DNA of 64,000 nucleotides from Pseudomonas viridiflava (GTDB lineage Bacteria; Pseudomonadota; Gammaproteobacteria; Pseudomonadales; Pseudomonadaceae), in the NCBI RefSeq assembly GCF_900585905.1, contig NZ_UTVH01000091.1:120155-184154 (forward strand). Direction: 5' to 3'. The notes beneath the pieces are model-generated. The model worked only from the letters and a program-made list of their open reading frames with translations, ran no database searches and was not told where the DNA came from. Every line of letters starts with the position of its first letter. The first letter of the stretch is position 1. Positions 52,425 to 62,700 of this stretch are shown piece after piece. A program made the translations under genes and the position numbers.

Positions 52425-52487
52425 TCCTCCCTGATAGCAAAGCCTGCACTGCTGACTGCACTTCGACGGCTTGAATTCGGGATCGCA

Positions 52488-53825
52488 ATGAACAAGAAAG
52501 CGTTATACATCGGCTTGCCCCTCGCTCTGGCTGTCAGCCTGGGCGCGGCCTATATGGCGTGGCAACACTGGTTCAGCGGCTATCCGGCCTATCCCTTGAA
52601 GGTCATGCAACAGGCGCAGGAGATTCAGGAGCGGATCGTCTCCTTCGACAGCCACATCACCCTGCCGCTGGATTTTGGCACTGAAGGCAAAGAGCCTGAC
52701 AAGGATGGCAGCGGCCAGTTTGATCTGGCCAAGGCCGGACGCGGGCGTCTCTCGGCTGCAGCGCTGACGGTGTTTGGCTGGCCGGAAATCTGGAACGGCC
52801 CCAACGCCCCGCATAGGCCGACACCGGGCTTCGTCGAAGAGGCGCGCAATCAGCAGGAAATCCGCTACAAGGCGATAACCGGCATGGTCCGTGATTTCCC
52901 CAATCAAGTGGCCATCGCCTACACCCCGGAGGACATGCGCAGATTGCAGGGCGAAAACAAGTTTGCGGTGTTCATCAGCATGCTCAATGCCTACCCGCTG
53001 GGCAACGATCTAGACCTGCTGGACAAGTGGGCGGCGCGGGGCATGCGCATGTTCGGTTTCAGTTATATCGGCAACAATGAATGGGCCGATTCCTCGCGCC
53101 CGATGCCGTTCTTCAATGACACCGCCGACGCCCTGGACGGGCTGTCGCCCATGGGACAGCAGGCGGTGCAGCGGTTGAACGACCTTGGCGTCATCATCGA
53201 TGTTTCGCACATGTCCACCCCCGCGCTGGAGCAGGTCAGCCGCCTGAGCCGCACACCCATGGTCGCCTCTCATTCGGTACCTCGGGCCATGGTCGACATC
53301 CCGCGCAACCTCAGTGACAAGGAAATGCAGCTGATCCGCGACAGTGGCGGCGTGGTGCAGATCGTCGGTTTTTCCGGCTACCTCAAACCCCTGAGCCAGA
53401 AAACTCAAGGCAAGCTCAACGACCTGCGGGCCCGCTTCGATCTGCCGCCGCTGCCCAATCTGGCCATGGCGCTGATGCCGGGTGACCCGGTGATTGCTGC
53501 CTGGCCGGAACAAAAATTCGGCCAGTACGCCGCTGCCCTCTACGCCATCCTCGAAGAAGAGCCGAAAGCCTCCCTCAAGGATCTGGGCGACGCCATCGAC
53601 TACAGCGTGCGCAAGATCGGCATTGATCATGTCGGCATCGCCTCGGACTTCAACGAAGGCGGCGGCCTCGACGGCTGGAAGGACGTCAGCGAAACCCGCA
53701 ACGTCACCGCCGAGCTGCTGCAGCGCGGCTACTCCGAGGCGGACATCGCCAAACTCTGGGGTGGCAACTTCATGCGCGTCTGGCAACAGGTGCAGGACGC
53801 AGCCAGGCCCGTTGCCAAGCGTTGA
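52488..53825 (+). CDS. pvdM: Pyoverdine maturation dipeptidase-like protein PvdM
   Basis: A 445-residue member of the M19 renal-dipeptidase family, with an N-terminal membrane or signal segment (YIGLPLALAVSLGAAYMAW). Metal-site histidines H241 (IIDVSHMS) and H262 (VASHSVP) and the acid in GIASDFNEGG are kept. The first motif reads DSHIT (H56, T58) where dipeptidases have HxD, and the bridging glutamate region reads ISMLNAYPL. It is required for periplasmic pyoverdine maturation in other Pseudomonas, though its reaction is unsettled. pvdO follows after 36 bases. Confidence 0.93.
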   Translation: MNKKALYIGLPLALAVSLGAAYMAWQHWFSGYPAYPLKVMQQAQEIQERIVSFDSHITLPLDFGTEGKEPDKDGSGQFDLAKAGRGRLSAAALTVFGWPEIWNGPNAPHRPTPGFVEEARNQQEIRYKAITGMVRDFPNQVAIAYTPEDMRRLQGENKFAVFISMLNAYPLGNDLDLLDKWAARGMRMFGFSYIGNNEWADSSRPMPFFNDTADALDGLSPMGQQAVQRLNDLGVIIDVSHMSTPALEQVSRLSRTPMVASHSVPRAMVDIPRNLSDKEMQLIRDSGGVVQIVGFSGYLKPLSQKTQGKLNDLRARFDLPPLPNLAMALMPGDPVIAAWPEQKFGQYAAALYAILEEEPKASLKDLGDAIDYSVRKIGIDHVGIASDFNEGGGLDGWKDVSETRNVTAELLQRGYSEADIAKLWGGNFMRVWQQVQDAARPVAKR

Positions 53826-53861
53826 CGCACTCTCGATTTTCTTTTGCTGATGGAACACACG

Positions 53862-54740
53862 ATGAAAACCACACTCTTGCGACAACTCGCCCGACTGGCC
53901 CGCACGGCCCTGCTCGTCAGCCTCTTGCCCACCTTCGTGCAGGCGGCCACCGTGGAAACACCATCCGGCACGGTGTTCAGGGACTGCAAGGATTGTCCGG
54001 AGCTGGTGGTGCTGCCCGCTGGCACCTTCACCATGGGCACGCCCGACGATGAGATCGGCCGCCAGCCCGATGAAGGCCCGCAGCATGAGGTCACCTTCAA
54101 GAAGCCCTTCGCCATGAGCCGCTTTCAGGTCCTGACCGGCGAGTGGAACGCGTATCTGCGCGACACCGGTTATGTCATGCCCGACGGCGACAAACGCCCC
54201 GGCCGCGAATGCATCGCTGGCAAGCCGCGCTACCCGATCACTGATCGCCAGCCCGCTGTATGCATGGATTACAAGGAAGCCCAGGCCTACGTCGCCTGGC
54301 TGTCGAAAAAGACCGGCAAGGCCTACCACATGGTCAGCGAGTCCATGCGCGAATACGCGGCTCGCGGCGGCACAACCGGCCCTTTCCCGTTCCCCATGGA
54401 CGAGGGCAAGGAATACAGCATCGCCAAACATGCCAACACTTATGGTCCGGAAGACGGCTTCAGTTTCACTGCGCCAGCGGGCAGTTTTGCGCCCAATGCC
54501 TTCGGCCTGTATGACCTGCATGGCAATGTCTACGAATGGGTCGCCGACTGTCGCAACAAGGATTACGTCGGTGCCCCCACCGACGGCAGTGCCTGGCTCA
54601 CCGGCGAATGCGGCGTGCAACAGATACGCGGCAACGACTGGACCGAAGCGCCCATCTTCTCCCGCTCCGGCAACCGCAACGGTCTGTACCCACACAACCG
54701 CGGCGACTGGCTGAGCTTTCGCGTGGTGCGGGATTTGTAA
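53862..54740 (+). CDS. pvdO: Pyoverdine maturation protein PvdO (FGE-like)
   Basis: A 292-residue periplasmic protein with a signal peptide (LARTALLVSLLPTFVQA) and a formylglycine-generating-enzyme-like sulfatase-modifying fold: VVLPAGTFTMGT, EGPQHEVTF, YDLHGNVYEWVAD and LSFRVVRDL. PvdO oxidises dihydropyoverdine to the mature chromophore in other species. The start at 53862 has a GGAAC about 7 bases upstream. It is co-transcribed with pvdM; the pvdN gene found between them elsewhere is absent. Confidence 0.94.
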   Translation: MKTTLLRQLARLARTALLVSLLPTFVQAATVETPSGTVFRDCKDCPELVVLPAGTFTMGTPDDEIGRQPDEGPQHEVTFKKPFAMSRFQVLTGEWNAYLRDTGYVMPDGDKRPGRECIAGKPRYPITDRQPAVCMDYKEAQAYVAWLSKKTGKAYHMVSESMREYAARGGTTGPFPFPMDEGKEYSIAKHANTYGPEDGFSFTAPAGSFAPNAFGLYDLHGNVYEWVADCRNKDYVGAPTDGSAWLTGECGVQQIRGNDWTEAPIFSRSGNRNGLYPHNRGDWLSFRVVRDL

Positions 54741-54764
54741 CTGGCGTGAGACTAGCCGGGCGAC

Positions 54765-54869
54765 GTGGGACCGGCCGGGCGGCGCTCCGCTTCAGCCGGG
54801 AAGACTGCATTGCAGGCTCAGCAGGTATGGCGCCTGTCAGGACCCCTTCCCGGCTGAAGCCGGTCCCAC
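54765..54869. repeat. GTGGGACCGG-type inverted repeat
   Basis: The arms GTGGGACCGG and CCGGTCCCAC, with inner CTTCAGCCGGGAAG and CTTCCCGGCTGAAG blocks that are also complementary, form an element of about 105 bases between pvdO and pvdE. It belongs to the same family as 44589-44684, and it ends just before the pvdE PvdS box. Confidence 0.85.
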
Positions 54870-54874
54870 ACCCC

Positions 54875-54898
54875 TAAATCCCCCCGCGCACCACTCGT
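54875..54898 (+). promoter_or_regulatory. PvdS promoter of pvdE
   Basis: TAAAT-N16-CGT, 44-67 bases upstream of the pvdE ATG. It follows directly after a palindromic repeat that may insulate it from pvdO transcription. Confidence 0.85.
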
Positions 54899-54941
54899 TC
54901 AATGCACTGACAACCCGTCTTTGTCTCGACCGAGGTAGCCC

Positions 54942-56591
54942 ATGAACCCCGCACCGCGCAGCGCCCTTCGTGAACTTCTGAGCCTGCTCCGGCCCTACCG
55001 GCCTATTGTCATCGCCTCGGTCCTGCTGGGCATGGTCGGCGGCCTGAGCGTCACCGCGCTGCTGGCCACGGTCAATCAGGGCCTGCACAGCGAAGACGGC
55101 ATGAGCCGGGGGGTGGTCATCGCCTTTGCCGGCCTGTGTCTGGTCGCCCTGCTGAGCACCATCGCGGCAGACATCGGCACCAATTATGTCGGCCAGAAAG
55201 TCATCGCCAAACTGCGCAAGGACCTCGGCGCAAAAGTGCTGTCGGCGCCTATCGAGCAGATTGAGCGCTATCGCACCCATCGCCTGATCCCGGTGCTGAC
55301 CCGCGACGTCGACACCATCAGCGACCTGGCCTTTGCCTTCGCCCCGCTGGCCATTTCCATGACCATCATCATCGGTTGCCTGGGCTACATGGCCACCCTG
55401 TCACTGCCGATTTTCCTGATCACGATGCTCGCCATCGGCATTGGCTGCGCCGTGCAGTTCGTTGCTCAGGCCCGGGGCATCAAAGGCTTTTTCGCCGCGC
55501 GCGAAGCCGAAGACGAGTTGCAGAAGCACTACTCGGCAATTGCCGAGGGTGCCAAGGAGCTGCGCATCCATCGGCCGCGCCGCTACGCCATGCTAAGCAA
55601 GAATATCCAGGGCACCGCCGACCACATCTGCGACACCCACGTGCGCTCGATCAATATCTTCGTGATCGCCAAGAGCCTGGGTTCGATGCTGTTCTTCGTC
55701 GTCATCGGCCTGACCCTGACCCTGCAGACCCTGTGGCCCAGCCCGAACCCTGCGGTGATGAGCGGTTTCGTGCTGGTGTTGCTGTACATGAAAGGCCCGC
55801 TGGAAACCCTGATCGGCAACCTGCCGATTGTCGGTCGTGCGCAGATTGCGTTTCGGCGCATTGCCGACCTCTCGGCGCGCTTCTCATCGCCGGAGCCACA
55901 CCTGCTGCTGGAGCCTGCGGATCAGCCAGCACCCGCCCTTGAGCACCTGGAGCTGCGCGACGTGCATTACGCCTTCCCACCAGTGGAGGGCAACGAACCG
56001 TTCCGGCTGGGGCCAGTGAACCTGAGCATAACGCCGGGGGAGATCCTGTTTATCGTGGGTGAAAATGGCTGCGGCAAGACCACCCTGATCAAGCTGCTGC
56101 TCGGCCTGTACACGCCGCAGCAGGGTGAGGTGCGGCTCAACGGCCAGCCCGTGGACGCCCGTGGCCTGGACGACTACCGGCAGATGTTCACCACGGTGTT
56201 TGCCGACTATTACCTGTTCGATGACCTGATCCAGAACGACAAGACGCTGCCAGCCGACGCCAATCGCTACCTTGAACGCCTGGAAATTGCGCACAAGGTC
56301 AGTATCCGCAACGGCGCGTTCACCACCACCGACCTGTCCACTGGCCAGCGCAAACGCCTGGCGCTGATCAATGCCTGGCTGGATGAGCGCCCGGTGCTGG
56401 TGTTCGACGAATGGGCGGCCGACCAGGACCCGACTTTCCGGCGGATTTTCTACACCGAGTTGCTGCCGGACCTCAAGCGCCTGGGCAAGACCATCATCGT
56501 CATCTCCCACGACGACCGCTATTTCGATGTTGCCGACCAACTGGTGCGGATGAGCGCCGGGCAAGTGGTCAGTGAGCGGGCCGTGGCGTAA
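54942..56591 (+). CDS. pvdE: Pyoverdine precursor ABC exporter PvdE
   Basis: A 549-residue half-transporter: an N-terminal six-helix membrane domain followed by an ATPase domain with Walker A GENGCGKT (about 373-380), signature LSTGQRKRL and Walker B LVFDEWAADQD. It works as a homodimer exporting ferribactin from the cytoplasm to the periplasm, where PvdP, PvdM and PvdO act. It is of the cyclic-peptide/SyrD export type. GAGGT lies 6 bases before the ATG. Confidence 0.95.
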   Translation: MNPAPRSALRELLSLLRPYRPIVIASVLLGMVGGLSVTALLATVNQGLHSEDGMSRGVVIAFAGLCLVALLSTIAADIGTNYVGQKVIAKLRKDLGAKVLSAPIEQIERYRTHRLIPVLTRDVDTISDLAFAFAPLAISMTIIIGCLGYMATLSLPIFLITMLAIGIGCAVQFVAQARGIKGFFAAREAEDELQKHYSAIAEGAKELRIHRPRRYAMLSKNIQGTADHICDTHVRSINIFVIAKSLGSMLFFVVIGLTLTLQTLWPSPNPAVMSGFVLVLLYMKGPLETLIGNLPIVGRAQIAFRRIADLSARFSSPEPHLLLEPADQPAPALEHLELRDVHYAFPPVEGNEPFRLGPVNLSITPGEILFIVGENGCGKTTLIKLLLGLYTPQQGEVRLNGQPVDARGLDDYRQMFTTVFADYYLFDDLIQNDKTLPADANRYLERLEIAHKVSIRNGAFTTTDLSTGQRKRLALINAWLDERPVLVFDEWAADQDPTFRRIFYTELLPDLKRLGKTIIVISHDDRYFDVADQLVRMSAGQVVSERAVA

Positions 56592-56641
56592 TGACCGTTT
56601 CAAGGGTGGCTGCCGGGTGCGTTGCCAATCGCCGCCCGCGC

Positions 56642-56665
56642 TAAATCTGCCCCGCCACCCTTCGT
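56642..56665 (+). promoter_or_regulatory. PvdS promoter of the pyoverdine NRPS gene
   Basis: TAAAT-N16-CGT, 44-67 bases upstream of the NRPS start. The distance to the start codon is the same as at pvdE. Confidence 0.87.
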
Positions 56666-56708
56666 CTTCCTGACAAAGCCAAACCCTGCGCCAATGGCGA
56701 CGAGAGCG

Positions 56709-59700
56709 ATGATGAATCAATTCAATCCACACCCCGACGACGATCTGCTGGCCTTGCTCCTGGCTGATGAGCAGGAGCAGACCCAGGGTTTGCGCGCCCG
56801 TGCGAACCCCGGCGCGAATCAGAGCCCGGCGGCGGTGTCCTTCGCTCAGCAACGGTTGTGGCTGCTGCAACAGTTCAACCCCGACAGCGCCGCCTACAAC
56901 CTGCCACGGGCACTGTCGATCAGCGGCGAGCTGGATGCCGACCTGCTGCAGCGGGCGCTGCAACAGGTGGTCGAGCGCCACGACATCCTGCGCACCTTTT
57001 TCAGCGAGATCGACGGCGCCCCGCGCCAGATCGTCGACACGAACGCACACTTGCTGCTCAAACGCCTAAAGCTGGACAGCCACGATGCACTCGACACCTG
57101 CCTGCAGGCCGAAGCAGCGCGCCCTTTGGACCTTGGCGTGGCGCCGCTGATTCGGGCCACGCTGCTACACATCGGCACGCAGGAGCATGTGCTGCTGTTG
57201 ACCCTGCACCACATCGTCTCCGATGCCTGGTCCAACCCGATTCTGATTCATGACCTGGCGCAGGCTTTTGCGCGCCTGCGGGCCGGTGACCCGACAGCCC
57301 TGCCACGGCCCGGTATTCAATACAGCGATTACGCCCGCTGGCAGCGCGAAGACTACCTCGGCAGCAGCGCCCATGAGCGCGCGGCGGTGTACTGGAAAAA
57401 CTACCTGGGCAACGAGCTGCCAACCCTGGCCCTGCCCACCGATTTCGCTCCGAACGCAGTGCGCCGCAACAGCCTCGGCAGCCTGACCCTGGACCTGCCC
57501 GCCAGCCTGACACGGGCGCTGCAAACTTTCTGTCAGCGCCTCAACGTGACGCCCTTCATGGTCTTGCTGGGCGCCTGGCAATTGCTGCTCGCCCGCTACA
57601 GCGGGCAGCAGGATTTCACCGTCGGCGTGCCCAACGCCAGCCGCAATCAGAGCGCGACCCAGGAGCTGGTGGGTTTCTTCGTCAGCAGCCAGATCTACCG
57701 CGCCCGGCTCAAGCCCGAGCAGGCTGTCGAGGACTTTTTGCAGGATCTGCGTCAAGCGTCCATGGCGGCCCTTGAACACGCGGATTACCCGGTTGAGCTG
57801 TTGCTGGAACAGATGAACCTGCAACGCAGCACGCAGGCCAATCCCCTGTTCCAGACCCTGTTCAACTGGCGTGTCGCCGAAGCGACCCCTGTCGCGCTGC
57901 AGCTGGGTGATCTGCGCGTCGAGTCGCTGCCAACGGCCGTGCCCGAGGCACGCTTCGATCTGAGCATCGACGTCGAGTATTCAGCGCAAACGATTCGCGC
58001 CGAACTTGAATACCGCAGCGAGCAGTTCCTGCCGCAGACCATCGCCCGCCTGGGCCAGCATTGGCAGCAGCTGTTGCAGGCAATGCTGGACAATCCCACC
58101 CAGGCTCTTGGCGATTTACCGATGCTTGGCGCCCTGGAGCGCCAGCAGTTGCAGCAATGGAATGCCACGCAGACCGACTATCCGCTGGATCAGCCGATTC
58201 ACCGACTGATCGAGCAACAGGTGCAGCGCACGCCGCAAGCCGTTGCGCTGATGTTCGCCGGGCAGCAACTGAGTTATGCCCAGCTGAACCTGCGCGCCAA
58301 CCAGCTGGCGCATCGCCTGATCGCGCTGGGTGTCGGCCCGGACGTGGTGGTGGGCATCGCCCTGGAACGCAGCGTCGAGATGGTCGTCGGCCTGCTGGCC
58401 ATCCTCAAGGCGGGGGGCGCTTACCTGCCACTGGACCCGGACTACCCGGCCGAGCGTCTGGCCTACATGATTGAAGACAGCGGTATCGCCTTGCTGTTGA
58501 CCCACAGCGCCGTGGGGCCACAGTTGCCGGTCAACACGGCAATCCACTGCCTGACCCTCGATACGCTGAACTTTGCAGCCACCGAGACCCACAACCCGGC
58601 GGTCCAGGTCAGCGCGGAAAACCTCGCTTACGTCATCTACACCTCAGGTTCCACCGGGCGGCCCAAGGGGGCCGGCAACCGCCATGGCGCGCTGACCAAC
58701 CGCCTCTGCTGGATGCAGCAGGCCTATGCCCTGGAAGACAGCGACACAGTGCTGCAAAAAACCCCGTTTAGTTTCGATGTCTCGGTCTGGGAGTTTTTCT
58801 GGCCACTGCTGAGCGGTGCGCGTCTGGCCCTGGCATTGCCGGGGGATCATCGCGATCCGGGGCGATTGGTCGAGCTGATCCGGCGCCTGCAGATCACCAC
58901 CCTGCATTTCGTGCCCTCGATGCTGCAAGCCTTCCTGCAGGACGACGGCGTGACGCAGTGCAGCGGGCTCAGACGCATCATCTGCAGTGGTGAAGCCTTG
59001 CCACTGGCCGCGCAGCAACAAGCCTTCGGCAAACTGCCCAACGCTGCGCTGTACAACCTGTACGGCCCCACCGAAGCGGCGATCGATGTCACTCACTGGA
59101 CCTGCCGCGCTGAAGGCGGCGACAGCGTGCCCATCGGCCAACCCATTGCCAACCTCGGCACCTGGATACTCGATAGCCAATTGCAAGTGGTGCCGGTGGG
59201 GGTTGCGGGCGAGCTGTACCTGGGCGGCGTCGGCCTGGCACGTGGCTACCACCGACGCCCGGCGCTGACCGCCGAGCGTTTTGTCACCAGCCCGTTCGGC
59301 AACGGCGAGCGCCTCTATCGTACCGGCGACCTGGCCCGCTATCGCGCCGATGGCGTGATTCAGTACCTGGGCCGGATCGACCATCAGGTGAAAATCCGCG
59401 GCCTGCGCATCGAGCTGGGTGAGATCGAAGCCTGCCTGCTGGCGCTGCCTGAAGTCAGCGAAGCGGCAGTGATCGCCCACCAACAGCAACTGCTCGGCTA
59501 TGTGGTGACGACGCAGGCGCAGGACCCGGCAGCACAAACGGCGCTGCAAGCAGTGATCAACGCCAGCCTGGGCGAGAAGCTGCCGGATTACATGGTGCCG
59601 ACCCGATGGATATTTCTTGAGCACCTGCCACTGAGCGCCAACGGCAAGCTTGATCGCAAGGCCTTGCCACTGCCCGATACGGCGCAGCACGCCGCCGCTG

Positions 59701-62700
59701 ATGTTGCCGCGCAAAGCCCTTTGCAGCAGCGTCTGCTCAACCTGTGGCAAAGCGTGCTCAAACGCGAGCGCGTGGGCATTCGCGACAATTACTTCGACCT
59801 CGGTGGCGATTCGATCATCTCCATTCAACTGGTCAGCCGCGCGCGGCAGGCCGGCATCCACTTCACCCCCAAGCAGCTGTTCGAGCAACAGACCATCGAG
59901 CGGCTGGCCAAGGTCGCCAGCGTCAGTATCGACACTGGCGCGTTGACTCACCCGGCCGGCCAGGGCGCCGCCATTCTGCTGCCTATCCAGCAGGCCTTTT
60001 TCGAGCGCGACTTCAGCCAGCGCCAGCACTGGAATCAATCGGTGGTGCTGCAGCCGGGTAATAGCCTGGACGCCGCGACGCTGGAGCAGGCCCTGCGCGC
60101 GCTGCTCGACCATCACGACGGCTTGCGCCTGAGCTTCGCCCAGGCACCGCAAGGCTGGACCGCTACCTATCAGGCCTGCAGCCAGAGGCCGTTCAGCCTG
60201 TGGCAATCCACCCTTGACGACATCAGCGAGCTGCAGCAACTGGGTGACGAAGCCCAGCGCAGCCTCGACCTGCAGCACGGGCCACTGTTGCGCGCGGTGC
60301 TGGTCAGCCTGGCCGACGGCAGCCAGCGCCTGCTGCTGGTGATCCATCACCTGGTGGTGGACGGCGTGTCCTGGCGGATTCTTTTCGATGACCTGCAATG
60401 CGCCTATGGTCAGTTGCAGGCCGGCCAGGCCATCGCGCTGCCTGCGCGCACCAGCTCGCTGCAAGCCTGGAGCGAGCGCTTGCAGGCCTATGCCCGCAGC
60501 CCGCAGATGCTTGACGAGCTGACCTTCTGGCAGAGGCAGTTGCGTGACATCCCGGCGACGCTTCCCGACGCCCGGATCGACGCCAGCCTGAGCAGCTCGC
60601 TGGCGCACAGGGCGCAGACCCGCCTCGATCCAGACGTCACCCGTCGTCTGCTGCAGGACGCGCCCGGCGCCTACCGCACGCAGATCAACGACCTGCTGCT
60701 GAGCGCCCTGAGCCGTGTCATCAGCCGCTGGAGCGGCCAGCCGCATGTCGCCCTCCAGCTCGAAGGCCATGGTCGCGAGGCGCTGTTCGATGACATCGAC
60801 CTCAGCCGCAGCGTCGGCTGGTTCACCAGCCTGTACCCGGTCAGCCTCAGCCCCGACGCCGACATGGCGCAGACGATCAAGACGGTCAAGGAGCAGTTGC
60901 GCGCCATTCCCGGCAAAGGTATCGGCTTCGGCGTGCTGCGCTACCTCGGCGATGACGCCAGCCGCGAGGCTCTGCGCCAGTTATCGATGCCGCGGATCAC
61001 CTTCAATTACCTGGGCCAGTTCGACAGCAGTTTCGCCGAGCAGAACCCGGCAGACACCGGCGCGCTGTTCACTCCCTGCGCCGATAACGCCGGTGCCGAA
61101 CAGAGCCCGGAGGCGCCGCTGGGCAATTGGCTGACCCTCAATGGCCGAGTCTATGGCGGTGAACTGAGCATCGACTGGACCTATAGCCGCGACATGTTCG
61201 ACGACTCGCTGATCCAGAAACTGGCCGACGAATACGCCAGCGAACTGCGCCTGCTGGTGGAACATTGCGCGGGCCATCATGGCGTCACCCCGGCAGACTT
61301 CCCACTGGCGCACATCGACCAGCAACGCCTCGACGCCCTGCCGATCGCGCCCCGGCAGATCCAGGACCTGTACCCGCTGGCGCCGATGCAGCAAGGCATG
61401 CTGTTTCACACCCTGCATGAACAGGCCGCCGGCAATTACCTGAACCAGATGCGCCTGGACGTCAGCGGCCTGGACCCGGAGCGCTTCCGCCAGGCCTGGC
61501 AGGCTGCGCTCGATCACCACGATATTTTGCGCAGCAGCTTTCACTGGCAGGGCGATCTGGAGGAGCCGTTGCAGATGGTCCACGCCCAGGTGCAGATGCC
61601 GTTCAGCCTGCTGGAGGGCTGCGAGCAAGGCCTCGATGCCCTCGCCGAGGGTCAGCGCGAGCAAGGTTTTGACCTGAACCGTGCGCCACTGTTGAACCTG
61701 ATCGCGGTGCAAACCGGGGCTGCGCGCCACCATCTGATTTTGACTCACCACCATATTCTGATGGATGGCTGGAGCCTGTCGCAGTTGCTCGGCGAAGTAC
61801 TGCAGCGCTACAGCGGGCAGCCCGTCGAGCCCACCCGGGCGCACTATCGCGACTACATCCAGTGGCTGCAACAGCAGGACCAGGGGGCAAGCGAAGCGTT
61901 CTGGCGCGAGCGGTTTCAGGCGTTCGATACGCCCACCTTGCTGGCTCGCAGCCCTTCGTCCGGCGCTGCCAGCACCCGTCGCCACGATGATTACAGCGTG
62001 GCGCTGAACGTGCTGGATACCGAGACATTGAATGCATTTGCCCGCCAGCAGAAGGTGACACTCAACACCCTGCTGCAAGCGGCCTGGGCGCTGCTGTTGC
62101 AGCGTCATACCGGCCAGCAACGGGTCTGCTTCGGCGCCACGGTGGCCGGGCGGCCCACCCAGCTGCACGGTATCGAACAGCAGATCGGGCTGTTCATCAA
62201 CACCTTGCCGGTCGTCAGTGCGGTGCTGCCGGAAGTGACTGTCAGCCAATGGCTGCAAGCGCTGCAAACGCAGAACCTCAGCCTGCGCGAGCATGAACAC
62301 AGCGCCCTGGCCGACGTTCAGCGCTGGGCCGGGCATGGCGGCGAAGCACTGTTCGACACCTTGCTGGTCTTCGAGAATTACCCGATTGCCGACGCCCTGC
62401 AGCAAGGCGCGCCCCAGGGGCTGGATTTCTCCAATATACGCAGCCACGAGCAGACCAATTACCCGCTGACCCTGATCGTCAACGCCGGAGCCAAGTTGTC
62501 TCTGCGCTTCAATCACGATTGCCAGCGGTTCAGCGCCACGACGATTGCGAGCATTGCCCGCCAACTGCTGCAGGTACTTGCGGTCCTGCCTGCGTTTGCT
62601 CACCGGGCATTGGGCGAACTCCCGGTGGCGGACCAGAACGACGCGCTGTTGCAGTGGAACCCCGCCCGTCTCTCAAACACCAGCAGCTTCTCCGGCGAGG

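Noticed and set aside
53010..54695. 561-codon minus-strand open frame opposite pvdM-pvdO
   Set aside because: It spans two genuine genes on the other strand and lacks recognisable motifs or an SD.
58644..60770. 708-codon minus-strand open frame opposite the NRPS gene
   Set aside because: The plus strand encodes clear adenylation, carrier and epimerisation motifs over the same bases; the minus frame shows none. The 540-codon frame at 60981-62603 is rejected for the same reason.
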